Positions 49,354 to 57,451 of a DNA stretch of 64,000 nt are shown in pieces. The DNA comes from Solirubrobacter ginsenosidimutans. GTDB taxonomy: Bacteria > Actinomycetota > Thermoleophilia > Solirubrobacterales > Solirubrobacteraceae. Location: positions 62,001 to 126,000 of the forward strand of contig NZ_JAPDOD010000006.1 in NCBI RefSeq assembly GCF_027587205.1. The letters are read 5' to 3'. The notes beneath the pieces were generated by a model, which did no database searches, was not told where the DNA came from, and saw only the letters and a program-made list of their open reading frames with translations. Position 1 is the stretch's first letter; each line of letters opens with the position of its first letter. The position numbers and the translations under genes are program-made.

Positions 49354-50340
49354 TCATTGGAAGGTGAACAGCACCTTTCCGTGGCGATCGTTCCGGTCGG
49401 CGTGACCGAACGCTTCGCGGTAATCCGCAAGCGCGTAGGTCGCTTCAACCTGAGTGGCGAGGGTGCCGTTGTCCACCAGGTCGGCGAGCTCGCGGTAGGT
49501 ACGGACGATCGTTGCCTGCGGCGTGCTGGCTAGCCAACGGTTCAGCCAATAGCCGTGAACACTCAGCCCCCTGAAGATGAGATCGACGATCGGGATGTTC
49601 AGAGGCTGTCGGTTTCGCGCGGTATAGCTGACGATTGGGCCGCCGGCCTTCAGGAGGGATGCGAGCTTCGCCACGGGCTCGCCGGCGACCGCGTCGATGA
49701 TCAGCTCGAGCGGCGCGTCGCCGATCGCTTCGGCGGCCCGATCGGCGAGATCGCCGCCCTCGACCAGCACGACATCGGCGCCCGCGTCCAGCAGAGGGGT
49801 GACGGAGTCTGCGCGTCGCACCACGTTGAGCGTCCGCAGGCCTGCGTGCTTGGCCAGTGCGACGACATAGCCGGCTGTCGCCGAGCTCGCACCGGTCTGC
49901 GCGACCGACGCGCCGGGAGCGAGCTTCGTGTAGCCGTGCAAGAGGCAGTGCGCCGTGATCGGGTTGATGCCGAGCATCGCCAGCTGCATCGGGTCGCCGT
50001 CGGCGTTGACCGGGACACCGTTGCGTTCGTCGAGGACCGTCGTTTGGCGCCAGGTGGTTTGCTCGAGCGTCGGGACGACCAGCACTCTCTCTCCTACACG
50101 CGATGGGTCGACGCCGTCGCCGACTGCTATGACGCGGCCGACTCCTTCCGCGCCGATCGCGGCAGGCAGCTCCGGGCGCACCCCATAGACGCCCTTGATC
50201 AGCATCAGATCTGATGGGTTGATCGGTGCCGCTTCGATCGCGACGGTGAGCTGGCCGGGGCCGGGATCGTCCGGCTCGATCTCGGCGAGCTCGACGACGT
50301 CAGCGGGCGAGCCGAAGCTCGAAAGCTGAAGGGCCTTCAT
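49354..50340 (-). CDS. MDR-type NAD(P)H-dependent alcohol dehydrogenase / enoyl reductase-like protein
   Basis: A 328-residue medium-chain dehydrogenase. N-terminal GroES-like part: VELAEIEPDDPGPGQLTVAIEAAPINPSDLMLIKGVYGVRPELPAAIGAEGVGRV. Rossmann part: GASVAQTGASSATAGYVVALAKHAGLRTLNVVRR. No zinc-ligand cysteines are seen, so it fits the quinone oxidoreductase/2-enoyl thioester reductase (ETR/MECR) branch. AAGGAG precedes ATG 50340. It is the third gene of a TetR-controlled minus-strand operon and overlaps the previous gene by four bases. Confidence 0.9.
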   Translation of the reverse strand: MKALQLSSFGSPADVVELAEIEPDDPGPGQLTVAIEAAPINPSDLMLIKGVYGVRPELPAAIGAEGVGRVIAVGDGVDPSRVGERVLVVPTLEQTTWRQTTVLDERNGVPVNADGDPMQLAMLGINPITAHCLLHGYTKLAPGASVAQTGASSATAGYVVALAKHAGLRTLNVVRRADSVTPLLDAGADVVLVEGGDLADRAAEAIGDAPLELIIDAVAGEPVAKLASLLKAGGPIVSYTARNRQPLNIPIVDLIFRGLSVHGYWLNRWLASTPQATIVRTYRELADLVDNGTLATQVEATYALADYREAFGHADRNDRHGKVLFTFQ

Positions 50341-51185
50341 CGGGACCGCTCCTTGCGGGAGATCTCGCTCTGTGCGGCTTCGAGGATCACCTTCGTGACT
50401 GCAGCAGGCTGCGAGATCATCGAGAGATGCCCTGCCTTGACCTTGGTGATGCGGGCGTGCGCACGGTTGGCCATGAACAGCTGAATCGACGACGGAATCG
50501 CGTTGTCGATCGTGCCAACCAGATCCCAGCTCGGAATCGTCTTCCACGCCGGCGGTCCTGACGGCGCCGTCAAAGCACTGAACACCGCAGGTCCCTGCGT
50601 CGCCTCGAGAGCTGCGCCCTCCTTCGCGGGCAGGTCGTTGGCGAAGCCCTGCGGGAAGACGCTCGGCTTCACGTACAGCAGCGCATTGCCCGGAGCCGCT
50701 CCGGGGAACGGCACGAAGTTGAATACGGTGTTCGGTGGTCCGGCTCCGAGCACCGAACCGGGCTGGCTGGAGTCGAGACCGAGCGCGGACTCGCCCTGAT
50801 CCGGAATGAAGGCGTTGATGTAGACGAGCGCCTTCACGTTCGGGTTTCCGGCGGCCGCGTTGGAGATCACCATGCCGCCGTAGGAGTGGCCGACAAGGAC
50901 GATCGGGCCGGGAATCGTCTGCAAGAGGTCCGCAATCGTCTCCGCGTCGCCGTTGAGACTTTGCAGCGGGTTAGGCGGTGCGACGACGGAGTAGCCGTCG
51001 TTCTGCAGACGCTTGATCACTCGTGACCAGCTGGCGTTGTTCGCCCATGCGCCGTTCACGAGCACGACCGTCGGCTTGGCGTGCGTCGTCCTCGCCACCG
51101 CGGCGGTGGAGCGGGCGGCGAGAGTGACAGCCGCGAGCGCGGTGATGGCGCACACCGCTGCGACGATGGCTGCAAGGTGTTTCAT
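50337..51185 (-). CDS. Secreted alpha/beta hydrolase
   Basis: A 282-residue alpha/beta-hydrolase with an N-terminal signal peptide (KHLAAIVAAVCAITALAAVTLAARSTA). Core motifs: VVLVNGAWANNASWSRVIKRLQNDGYSVVAP, nucleophile elbow VLVGHSYGGMVIS and C-terminal His region VKAGHLSMISQPAAV. It is close to the non-secreted hydrolase directly upstream in the operon, suggesting tandem duplication with one copy gaining export. Substrate unknown. Start overlaps the preceding stop by four bases. Confidence 0.9.
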   Translation of the reverse strand: MKHLAAIVAAVCAITALAAVTLAARSTAAVARTTHAKPTVVLVNGAWANNASWSRVIKRLQNDGYSVVAPPNPLQSLNGDAETIADLLQTIPGPIVLVGHSYGGMVISNAAAGNPNVKALVYINAFIPDQGESALGLDSSQPGSVLGAGPPNTVFNFVPFPGAAPGNALLYVKPSVFPQGFANDLPAKEGAALEATQGPAVFSALTAPSGPPAWKTIPSWDLVGTIDNAIPSSIQLFMANRAHARITKVKAGHLSMISQPAAVTKVILEAAQSEISRKERSR

Positions 51186-51895
51186 CGCGTCACCGCCGGC
51201 GCACCGACTGCATTGGCGGCCTTCTCGATCAGGTCCGCGACCTCGTTTGGGTGCGAGATCATGGGGACGTGGCTCGAGGGGATTTCGACGGTGGTCGCGC
51301 CCATGCGCGCTGCGAACTGCCGTTCGGCGTCGGGCGCCAGCGTCTCGTCGTTCTGGGCGACCAGGTACCAGGAAGGCAATGACTTCCAGGCCGGGGCGCC
51401 CATGACGTCGCCGAGAACAGACGTGCTGAGCGGCTGCTGTACGGCGTAGAGCACTCTCGTCTTGGTCGGGTCGACGTCGGCGGCGAAGTGATTGACGAAG
51501 TCGTCCTCTGGGATCCAGTTGAAGCCGCGCGCGTCGGTGATTAGGTGGGCGAGCGCCGGCGCCGCAGGCCCCTGGGACAGAAGCGCACCCAGCGATTCGC
51601 CCTCGTCGAGGCCGAAGGCGGCGACATAGACGAGTCCGACGACGTTCGGAGCCTCGGCGCCGAGGGCGGTCATGATCTGGCCGCCGTAGGAGTGTCCGAC
51701 GACGAGTGTCGGACCGTCCTGGAACTCGAGCACCTGGCGCAGCCGCGCGACGTCGTCGGCCAGCGAACTCATCGGGAACTGGGGGGCTCTGACCTGGAAG
51801 CCGTCGGCTTGCAGGCGCTCGATGACGCCGCTCCAGCAGGACCCATCGACTCCTGCGCCGTGAACCAGAACGATGTTCGGTTCCTTCGGTGGCAT
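51182..51895 (-). CDS. Alpha/beta hydrolase (cytoplasmic paralogue)
   Basis: A 237-residue alpha/beta hydrolase: IVLVHGAGVDGSCWSGVIERLQADGFQVRAPQFPMSSLADDVARLRQVLEFQDGPTLVVGHSYGGQIM (Ser nucleophile in GHSYGG), and HVPMISHPNEVADLI with the catalytic His. Unlike its neighbour it has no signal peptide. ATG 51895 is chosen because GGGAG lies 8-12 bases upstream; an earlier in-frame start at 52054 would cover the operators. It heads the operon divergent from the TetR gene. Confidence 0.9.
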   Translation of the reverse strand: MPPKEPNIVLVHGAGVDGSCWSGVIERLQADGFQVRAPQFPMSSLADDVARLRQVLEFQDGPTLVVGHSYGGQIMTALGAEAPNVVGLVYVAAFGLDEGESLGALLSQGPAAPALAHLITDARGFNWIPEDDFVNHFAADVDPTKTRVLYAVQQPLSTSVLGDVMGAPAWKSLPSWYLVAQNDETLAPDAERQFAARMGATTVEIPSSHVPMISHPNEVADLIEKAANAVGAPAVTR

Positions 51896-51926
51896 AGCCC
51901 GCTCCCTTCGTGAGGCCCAATGCTTT

Positions 51927-51981
51927 CGATGACGATCGTCATCGGAACACACCGTACCAAAAGCGATGACGATCGTCATCG
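51927..51981. promoter_or_regulatory. Two identical 18-bp palindromic TetR operators
   Basis: CGATGACGATCGTCATCG occurs at 51927-51944 and again at 51964-51981, each a perfect palindrome, centres 37 bp apart. They lie in the divergent gap between the hydrolase operon and the TetR gene. The second overlaps the -35 position of the TetR promoter (-10 TATTCT at 51990-51995). Confidence 0.75.
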
Positions 51982-52002
51982 AACTTCGGTATTCTGTGCG
52001 GA

Positions 52003-52635
52003 ATGCAGGAGAAAAGCGAAGGTTCAGTTCCGAGGCGAGATCGGCGGCGGTCATCGGCGCGGGCGCGCATGGTGCAAAGCGCCGCGACGCTGATGCGCGA
52101 GCGCGGCATCCACGGCGTCGGGCTTCGCGAGGTAGTTGCGCACTCAGGTGGCCCTCGCGGCTCGCTCGGCCGCTACTTCCCCGGCGGCAAGACGCAACTC
52201 ATGAGCGAAGCGATCGATGTCGCTCTCGCCGGCCTTTATGACGAACTCGAACGGACGCTTGCCGAGGCCCAGACCTTCCCTGAAGCCGTCGGCCTGATCC
52301 TCGCACCCTGGCGGCGCGTTCTCGTCGACCACGAGTTCGCGCTGGGCTGTCCCCTCGCCGCCACGGTCGTCGACGCCGCCGAAAACGACGGGCTCCGCGT
52401 TCAGGTCAGCGACCTGCTCGCCCGCTGGCAACGCGCAGTCGCCGACGTCTACATCAAGTTCGGAGCGTCGCCGGCCGTCGCGGACGAACACGCGACAGTT
52501 CTACTGAGCGCAGTCGAGGGCGCCCTCATCCTCGCCCGCGCCCACCGCAGCGCCGCCCCACTCGACACAGTCGAACGCTATTTCGCGGCCGCAGCTCCAA
52601 GCGCGACCGCCGGTGTGCCCACGCCGGCGCCCTAG
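52003..52635 (+). CDS. TetR-family regulator
   Basis: A 210-residue TetR protein. The HTH reads MVQSAATLMRERGIHGVGLREVVAHSGGPRGSLGRYFPGGKTQLM, close to the LmrA/YxaF (TetR_C_33-like) group; the C-terminal domain has APWRRVLVDHEFALGCPLAATVVDAAE with the conserved GCPLA. It probably represses itself and the divergent hydrolase-hydrolase-MDR operon via the two 18-bp palindromes. TATTCT ends seven bases before the ATG, so the mRNA is probably leaderless. Confidence 0.93.
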   Translation: MQEKSEGSVPRRDRRRSSARARMVQSAATLMRERGIHGVGLREVVAHSGGPRGSLGRYFPGGKTQLMSEAIDVALAGLYDELERTLAEAQTFPEAVGLILAPWRRVLVDHEFALGCPLAATVVDAAENDGLRVQVSDLLARWQRAVADVYIKFGASPAVADEHATVLLSAVEGALILARAHRSAAPLDTVERYFAAAAPSATAGVPTPAP

Positions 52636-52694
52636 CCGGTCACTCCGTACCGAGCGCGTGCCGCTGAACGTGATGGTCTGCGGGCACGCACACG

Positions 52695-52733
52695 CCGAGC
52701 CGCGCGCTCGACCTCGCGCAGCAGCGGCTGAAC
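52695..52733 (-). pseudogene. Fragment of an SDR gene C-terminus
   Basis: The minus-strand translation VQPLLREVERAARRV matches VQALLREVERRAADRV, the end of the SDR encoded at 39108-39941, and the DNA shares a 23-base identical run. Only this stub remains, so it is a decayed partial duplicate or the relic of a related gene. Confidence 0.5.
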
Positions 52734-52808
52734 AGGGCTCGAGGCCACAGTTCTGACTCCGGCACGAAGAACGTATTTGCGGCTGATGTTGGTCGCCTCT
52801 ACAGTCGC

Positions 52809-54959
52809 GTGACGGTGAGCGGAGGAGGGACGTGGAGGGCCTGGCTGTTGGCCGCGCTGATGATGCTCGGCTTGGCGGGCCCGGCAGAGGCCGCCGGCGG
52901 CTACCCGCAGTCAGTGACGGACACCGCAGGTCTCCTCGGCTACTGGCGTCTCGGGGAGCGATCGGGGACGACGGCGGCCGACGTCACCGGGCGCGCGCCG
53001 GGCAGCCTGCTCGGCGGCGTCTCACTCGGGGCGCACGGCGGACTGAGCCTCGACGCCGACACGGCTGCGCGCTTCGACGGCGTCGACGACGAGCTGCAAA
53101 CCGGCGACAGCAGCTTGGCGCTGGCCGACGCGGGTTCGCTCGAAAGCTGGTTCTTCTGGGAGTCCGGGGTGGCGCTGATGCGCGACAACACGACCGGAAG
53201 CGGCTGGATCCTGGCCTACGACAGCGGCAGGCAAGTCGCGTACCGCGTTCGCGGATCCTCGTTCACGACTGGGCTTGCGGTCTCGCAGCTGCGCGACGGC
53301 TGGCATCACGTCGCGCTCACGGTGCAGGGCCAAGCGACGGCCTTCTACGTCGACGGCGAGCCGGTGCACGCGGGCACGACCTCCGGGAGCGCGCCAGTCG
53401 CGCTGCCGTGGCACGTGATGCGCAACGGCGCCGTCACGGGCCAGTTCACGCGCGGACGAGCTGACGAGATCGCGGTCTATGACCGAGCGCTGAACGCCGA
53501 GACCGTGCGCGCGCACTTCCTCGCCGGCCGCGACGTCGCCGACGTCACACCCCCCGCCGTGCCCTCCGGCGTCACGGCGACCGCGCGTTTCGGGAGCGTC
53601 GAAGTCGACTGGAGCGGCAACGGCGAGAGTGACCTGGACGGCTACGACGTGTTCCGGGGTACCAGCCCGACCGGACCGTTCGCGCGCGTCAACGCCTCAC
53701 GCCTGGAGGCCTCGACCTACACCGACACCAGCGTCGCCGCGGGAACGACCTACATCTACGTCGTGACCGCGAGCGACGTCGCCAACAACCGCAGCGCCAA
53801 CTCGGCCACCGTCACCGCCACGCCGCCCTCGACGACCGACCTGCTGCGCCAGTATGCGCCCGAGCTGCGCTATGAGACCCAGGAGAGCTACTTCGCCGAC
53901 TCCGCGGCGGAGATGACCGACAACTACGTCTCCGGGTCGCAGACGAACTACCTCGTCGACGGCAGCGGAACGCGGATCGCCGCCGCGAACCCGGCAAACG
54001 CGCTGGCGGACCTGTCGCTCGGGTTCCTCGGCAACCCGCTCTACGCCGACGGGCGGGCGGCGACCGACAGCGACTACCTCGACGCGGCGAACACGACCTA
54101 CCAGCAGGACGCGCAACGGATGCGCGCGGCCGGCTACGGCGACCGGATCTACGGGCGGGTGGTGAGTTCCGCCGGCCGCACGTGGCTCCAGTACTGGATC
54201 TTCTACTACTACAACCCGCAGAACGTGATCGGGTTCGGCGTGCACGAGGGCGACTGGGAGTTCGCACAGGTCGCACTCGATTCCGACGGCGCGCCGACGG
54301 TGGCCACCTACGCCCAGCACGACAGCAGCGAGCGCTGTGTGTGGAGCCAGGTGCGACGGACCTCCGCGGGTGCGCCCGTCGTCTACGTCGCGCTCGCCTC
54401 GCATGCGTCGTACTTCGCGCCGGGCGTGGCCTCGCGCGGCTGGCTCCCCGACGACTACCACCGCGGCGACGGCTACCGCGTGCGCCCCCAGCTCGAGGTC
54501 ATCACGCCGTCGACGCCGTTCATGGCGTGGCGGGGACGCTGGGGCGCCTCGTCGTCGAGCCCGATCGCGCCACGCCGGCAGGGCAAGTGGGGCGACCCGG
54601 CGGGCTTCGAGTCCAATGCGGCCGCCTGCACAGCGCCGAGCAGCGCGGCGACCGCGACACGTCGGCGACCGCGATCGTCCGTGCCTGCGCCGCAGATCCG
54701 CGTGCGCCGGCTCGGCGGCGAGGTCGTCGTCGACTACCGCTTCCCTGCCACGCGGCGGCGGCCCGTCACCCTGCTGGTCAGCGTCGCGCCGGCCGGCGCG
54801 CCGGACGTCGCGACAGCCCGGCGCACAACGATTCGCTCCCGCACGGGCACGGTTCGGCTCGCGGTGGCTTCTGGAGCGGACGGTCCCGTCGTGGTGCAGG
54901 CGAGCGCGTTCTCGCAACGAGGTACGCGCAGCGCCGTCAAGCGCGTTCCCGTCTCCTGA
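52809..54959 (+). CDS. Secreted LamG - FN3 - Vps62-like protein
   Basis: A 716-residue exported protein. A signal peptide (WLLAALMMLGLAGPAEAAG) is followed by a concanavalin-A/LamG-like domain (GYWRLGERSGTTAADVTGR ... GWHHVALTVQGQATAFYVDGEPVHAG ... ADEIAVYDRALNAETV), one FN3 domain (PSGVTATARFGSVEVDWSGNGESDLDGYDVFRG), then a Vps62-like domain (LRQYAPELRYETQESYFADSA ... WLQYWIFYYYNPQNVIGFGVHEGDWEFAQVAL ... YVALASHASYF). HEGDWE and ASHASY are the Vps62 hallmarks. A Ser/Arg-rich tail leads to a small beta-rich C-domain. GTG 52809 gives the signal peptide. Function unknown; glycan binding is suggested by LamG. Confidence 0.82.
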   Translation: MTVSGGGTWRAWLLAALMMLGLAGPAEAAGGYPQSVTDTAGLLGYWRLGERSGTTAADVTGRAPGSLLGGVSLGAHGGLSLDADTAARFDGVDDELQTGDSSLALADAGSLESWFFWESGVALMRDNTTGSGWILAYDSGRQVAYRVRGSSFTTGLAVSQLRDGWHHVALTVQGQATAFYVDGEPVHAGTTSGSAPVALPWHVMRNGAVTGQFTRGRADEIAVYDRALNAETVRAHFLAGRDVADVTPPAVPSGVTATARFGSVEVDWSGNGESDLDGYDVFRGTSPTGPFARVNASRLEASTYTDTSVAAGTTYIYVVTASDVANNRSANSATVTATPPSTTDLLRQYAPELRYETQESYFADSAAEMTDNYVSGSQTNYLVDGSGTRIAAANPANALADLSLGFLGNPLYADGRAATDSDYLDAANTTYQQDAQRMRAAGYGDRIYGRVVSSAGRTWLQYWIFYYYNPQNVIGFGVHEGDWEFAQVALDSDGAPTVATYAQHDSSERCVWSQVRRTSAGAPVVYVALASHASYFAPGVASRGWLPDDYHRGDGYRVRPQLEVITPSTPFMAWRGRWGASSSSPIAPRRQGKWGDPAGFESNAAACTAPSSAATATRRRPRSSVPAPQIRVRRLGGEVVVDYRFPATRRRPVTLLVSVAPAGAPDVATARRTTIRSRTGTVRLAVASGADGPVVVQASAFSQRGTRSAVKRVPVS

Positions 54960-54961
54960 GC

Positions 54962-55231
54962 GTGCGGCGCCTGCTCGCGGCCGCGCTGTTCGCCGCGGCC
55001 GCGTTCGCGACATGGCTGGCCTGGATCGCGTATGAGGTGCTGTGCGAGGAAGGGTGCGCCGGCCGGCCGTGGCCGCTCGTGGCGCAGCTGATCGTCGCCT
55101 GCTGCGGGCTGCCGCTCGTCGCGTTCGCCGCAGTCGCAATCGCCCGTGGGGGCGTTCGGCATGCGCGCCGGCTGATCGTCGCCGCGGCGATCGTCTACCT
55201 CGCGTGGGCGCTGCTGTTGATCGCCGCGTAG
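54962..55231 (+). CDS. Small membrane protein
   Basis: An 89-residue protein with three hydrophobic segments: RLLAAALFAAAAFATWLAWIAYEVL, WPLVAQLIVACCGLPLVAFAAVAIA and LIVAAAIVYLAWALLLIAA. It begins with GTG two bases after the preceding stop, so it is probably translated with the LamG-FN3-Vps62 gene. No family is recognised. Confidence 0.65.
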   Translation: MRRLLAAALFAAAAFATWLAWIAYEVLCEEGCAGRPWPLVAQLIVACCGLPLVAFAAVAIARGGVRHARRLIVAAAIVYLAWALLLIAA

Positions 55232-55293
55232 TCAGTCGATGACGTCGATCCACCCGAGCGTCCGCGAGGTGCCACTGGGGTTGGTAGGTCGGC

Positions 55294-55938
55294 TCAGGGA
55301 CCGATGACCCGGCCTACCAGCCGGATGACCCGAGCGGGAAGCACGGCGTTGCGTTCCTCCTCCCAGACCCGTGCGCGCGTGAAGCGCCGGTAGCCCAGCA
55401 GCCGCAGCCCGAGGTCGGCGGGGCCCGATGCGCCGCCGTGGCTCTGAGCAGGCTCCGCGGTCAGCACCTCGATGCGGCACAGGTGCTTGACGTTCACAAA
55501 GCCGTAGTGCGCTGGAGCGACCAGCCGCACGGGTGCGCCGTGCTTTGCACCGAGCGGGGTACCGTCGAGCCGGTCCGCGAGCAACACGTCGTCCGCGAGC
55601 GCGTCCTCGAGGAGCATCACCGACCAGTGTCCGTCGAGACCGACGAGGCGAACGTGGGTCGCCGCCGCGGACGGCCGCAGGACCTCGCGCAGCGGGACGC
55701 CCTCCCAACGCAGCCCGCGCGCCGACCACCCGGCGACGCAGTGGAAGTCGGCGAGCAGCGTCCGCCGCGGGAGTGAGGCAAAGTCGGCGGCGGCGATCGT
55801 CGTCGGCGCATCGACGGCTCCGGCGAACTCGATGACGGGTGCGGACGGCACGGCGGGCGGCGGGCCCTGGTTGGTGCCGAAGCGCGGGAAACGGTCGAGC
55901 GCGCGTTGGCCAGGAGGGAGCGAATCATCCATACGCAT
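55294..55938 (-). CDS. Molybdopterin-dependent oxidoreductase (YedY/sulfite oxidase-like catalytic domain)
   Basis: A 214-residue protein holding just the SUOX/YedY Moco-binding domain: FASLPRRTLLADFHCVAGWSARGLRWEGVPLREVL, where the Cys is the molybdenum ligand, VRLVGLDGHWSVMLLEDALADDVLLADRLDGTPLGAKHGAPVRLVAPAHYGFVNVKHLCRIEVL with the typical GxPxR. No signal peptide or heme domain is visible, so it seems cytoplasmic. Start ATG 55938 or 55932. It is divergent from a TetR gene; the operator overlaps its start codon. Confidence 0.9.
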   Translation of the reverse strand: MRMDDSLPPGQRALDRFPRFGTNQGPPPAVPSAPVIEFAGAVDAPTTIAAADFASLPRRTLLADFHCVAGWSARGLRWEGVPLREVLRPSAAATHVRLVGLDGHWSVMLLEDALADDVLLADRLDGTPLGAKHGAPVRLVAPAHYGFVNVKHLCRIEVLTAEPAQSHGGASGPADLGLRLLGYRRFTRARVWEEERNAVLPARVIRLVGRVIGP

Positions 55939-55960
55939 CCGTATGGATACGCTAGCGTAT
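55927..55960. promoter_or_regulatory. Tandem palindromes between oxidoreductase and TetR genes
   Basis: ATCCATACG (55927-55935) and CGTATGGAT (55940-55948) form nine-base arms with a four-base spacer; ATACGCTAGCGTAT (55947-55960) is an adjoining 14-bp perfect palindrome. They cover the start of the oxidoreductase gene and end five bases before the TetR ATG. Confidence 0.7.
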
Positions 55961-55965
55961 GGTTC

Positions 55966-56517
55966 ATGCCCGCGCAAGCTCGTACGCCGCGCAGCGACTG
56001 GATCGCCGCCGGCCTGACCGCACTCGCCCGTGGCGGCCCAGAGGCGGTACGCGTCGAGCCGCTGGCGCGTGAGCTCGGCGCCACCAAGGGCAGCTTCTAC
56101 TGGCACTTCGACGACCGCGCCGGGCTGCTCGAAGCCATGCTCGACGAGTGGGAGCGAACGGTTGTCGATGACGTGATCGCCCAGATCGACGCCGGCGGCG
56201 GCGACGCGCGCGACCGCTTGCGCCGTCTGTTCGCGCTCGCCGGCTCCTTCCGCGACCTGCCCGCCGTCGAGCTCGCGATCCGCGACTGGGCCCGCCGCGA
56301 TGCCGGCGTCGCCCGCCGGCTCAAGCGCCTGGACAACCGCCGCCTCGACTACATGCGGACGTTGTTCGCCGCGTTCGCGGACGACGACGCCGACGCCGAG
56401 GTTCGCTGCACCCTGGCCTTCGCACTGTTCGTCGGGCACCCGCTGATCGCCGCCGACCACCCGGGCCGCACGCGCAGGGACGTGCTCGATCTGGCGCTAG
56501 CTCATCTCCTGCGCTGA
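55966..56517 (+). CDS. TetR-family regulator
   Basis: A 183-residue TetR protein: the HTH (SDWIAAGLTALARGGPEAVRVEPLARELGATKGSFYWHFDDRAGLLEAML) is canonical, and the C-terminus (LAGSFRDLPAVELAIRDWARRDAGVARRLKRLDNRRLDYMRTLFAAF) fits the TetR_C group seen in actinobacteria. ATG 55966 directly follows the palindromes; an in-frame start 60 bases upstream would span them. It likely regulates itself and the molybdopterin oxidoreductase. Confidence 0.92.
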   Translation: MPAQARTPRSDWIAAGLTALARGGPEAVRVEPLARELGATKGSFYWHFDDRAGLLEAMLDEWERTVVDDVIAQIDAGGGDARDRLRRLFALAGSFRDLPAVELAIRDWARRDAGVARRLKRLDNRRLDYMRTLFAAFADDDADAEVRCTLAFALFVGHPLIAADHPGRTRRDVLDLALAHLLR

Positions 56518-56694
56518 CAAGCCATCGACACCGCGTCGACTGGAGGCCCAGAGACGGACGGCATCCCAATGACGACCGTGAGCAGCAAAGTCTGCGAGCC
56601 GGCGCCAACCAGCGTGTCGGGGGGACGATGATCGCGGCGATACGACCCAGAGCGCTGACAGGAAAAGGGCCGGCACGCGGGACCTTTAGGGCAG

Positions 56695-56731
56695 AGCCCT
56701 CTGCCGGACTCGAACCGGCGACCCCTTTCTT
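56695..56731 (-). other. 3' half of a tRNA gene (attachment-site remnant)
   Basis: On the minus strand a perfect T-arm, GCCGG-TTCGAGT-CCGGC (56703-56719), is followed by an acceptor 3' strand AGAGGGC (56696-56702) and U73. Upstream on that strand lies AAAGGGGTC, like the end of an anticodon stem and a variable loop. There is no D-arm or GCCCTCT 5' strand. The 3'-half pattern resembles tRNA-Thr (inference). This is how a tRNA-integrating element leaves its distal junction. Confidence 0.65.
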
Positions 56732-57092
56732 GCCATCGATTCAGAGCGTCGCGTGTAGTCCGCAGTCGTCGTCCGTTTTGCCTGCAGGACGGCACTTTTT
56801 CGGCTGACGCTCTGAGTGGGATCGAGGCTCGGGCGCAGGCCCGTGTGTCCCTGGTGTGTCTCGCGCGATGGCTGGACGAGTCGCGTGACGGCTTCGAGTT
56901 GGGCTGCCGCAAATGTATTTTTCAGACTGCCGAATCTGTCTGCTACGGCCTTGATTCGGAGCTTGTGCGGCGTCCGCGAGCGGTCGTGGCCAGAGACGTT
57001 GCGCGATTTGGGGGGGCGAACTTTGTTCGGGCCCAGCCTATACGGGGGGTGAGACAAGACCAGGCGTTCGAGCATCGGCGCGAGGATCGTTC
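56732..57092. other. Non-coding region inside the element boundary
   Basis: About 360 bases without a convincing gene. Open frames here read through the tRNA fragment (ending SPVRVRQRAL, a typical artefact of translating a tRNA). I see no clear promoter, though one for the coupled genes starting at 57093 is expected here. Confidence 0.45.
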
Positions 57093-57308
57093 GTGACCGG
57101 CTCATTGTTCGACTGCGGGGCCCAGCTACGAACGGCCCCGGGCGAGTCGTTTGAGATCTGCCTTCGCGTCCGGCGAACGGCCGACGGATTCGAGGCCGAG
57201 CTCTCGGACTACGCCGTAGTGCGAGAAGCGGGCCAGACGCCGTGGGAGGCCGTCAATCGGTTGTTTGGCGCACATCGGGCGCTGCTCGAGCGGCGGTGGC
57301 CGGCGTGA
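57093..57308 (+). CDS. Small protein with PWEA motif (element gene 1)
   Basis: A 71-residue protein (ICLRVRRTADGFEAELSDYAVVREAGQTPWEAVNRLFGAHRALLERRWPA). The GQTPWEAVNRLFGAHRALLE segment resembles GTSPWEALRDLLGTHPGQFE in the protein at 57500-57916, so the two are probably related. The beta-strands followed by a G.TP.EA helix recall HicB-like folds. GTG start; the stop overlaps the next start as GTGA. Function unknown. Confidence 0.6.
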   Translation: MTGSLFDCGAQLRTAPGESFEICLRVRRTADGFEAELSDYAVVREAGQTPWEAVNRLFGAHRALLERRWPA

Positions 57309-57451
57309 TCGGACGAAGCCTGGAGTTCCTGCTCGATCTCGATCCGCCGTGGTTTGTGTTCTGCGTGGCGAGTGTCATCACCGTCCGCGGATCCCGGGCC
57401 GGCTCGGAGGGGCATCGGTCAAGTGGAGGTGACCAGCGTGTTGATCGCTGA
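57305..57451 (+). CDS. Possible 48-residue coupled ORF
   Basis: GTG 57305 overlaps the preceding stop (GTGA), as at every junction of this gene string. The product starts MIGRSLEFLLDLDPPWFVFCVASVITV, a hydrophobic stretch, and ends in a Gly/Ser/Arg-rich tail of low plausibility. It may be a genuine small membrane peptide or simply a read-through frame. Confidence 0.3.
   Translation: MIGRSLEFLLDLDPPWFVFCVASVITVRGSRAGSEGHRSSGGDQRVDR

Noticed and set aside
53697..55253. A 518-codon minus-strand frame opposite the LamG-FN3-Vps62 gene
   Set aside because: Low-complexity Arg-rich translation without any domain; the plus strand carries recognisable domains.
56686..57105. A 139-codon minus-strand frame ending SPVRVRQRALP
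   Set aside because: Its end is the translation of the tRNA 3' fragment; the rest has no domain support.
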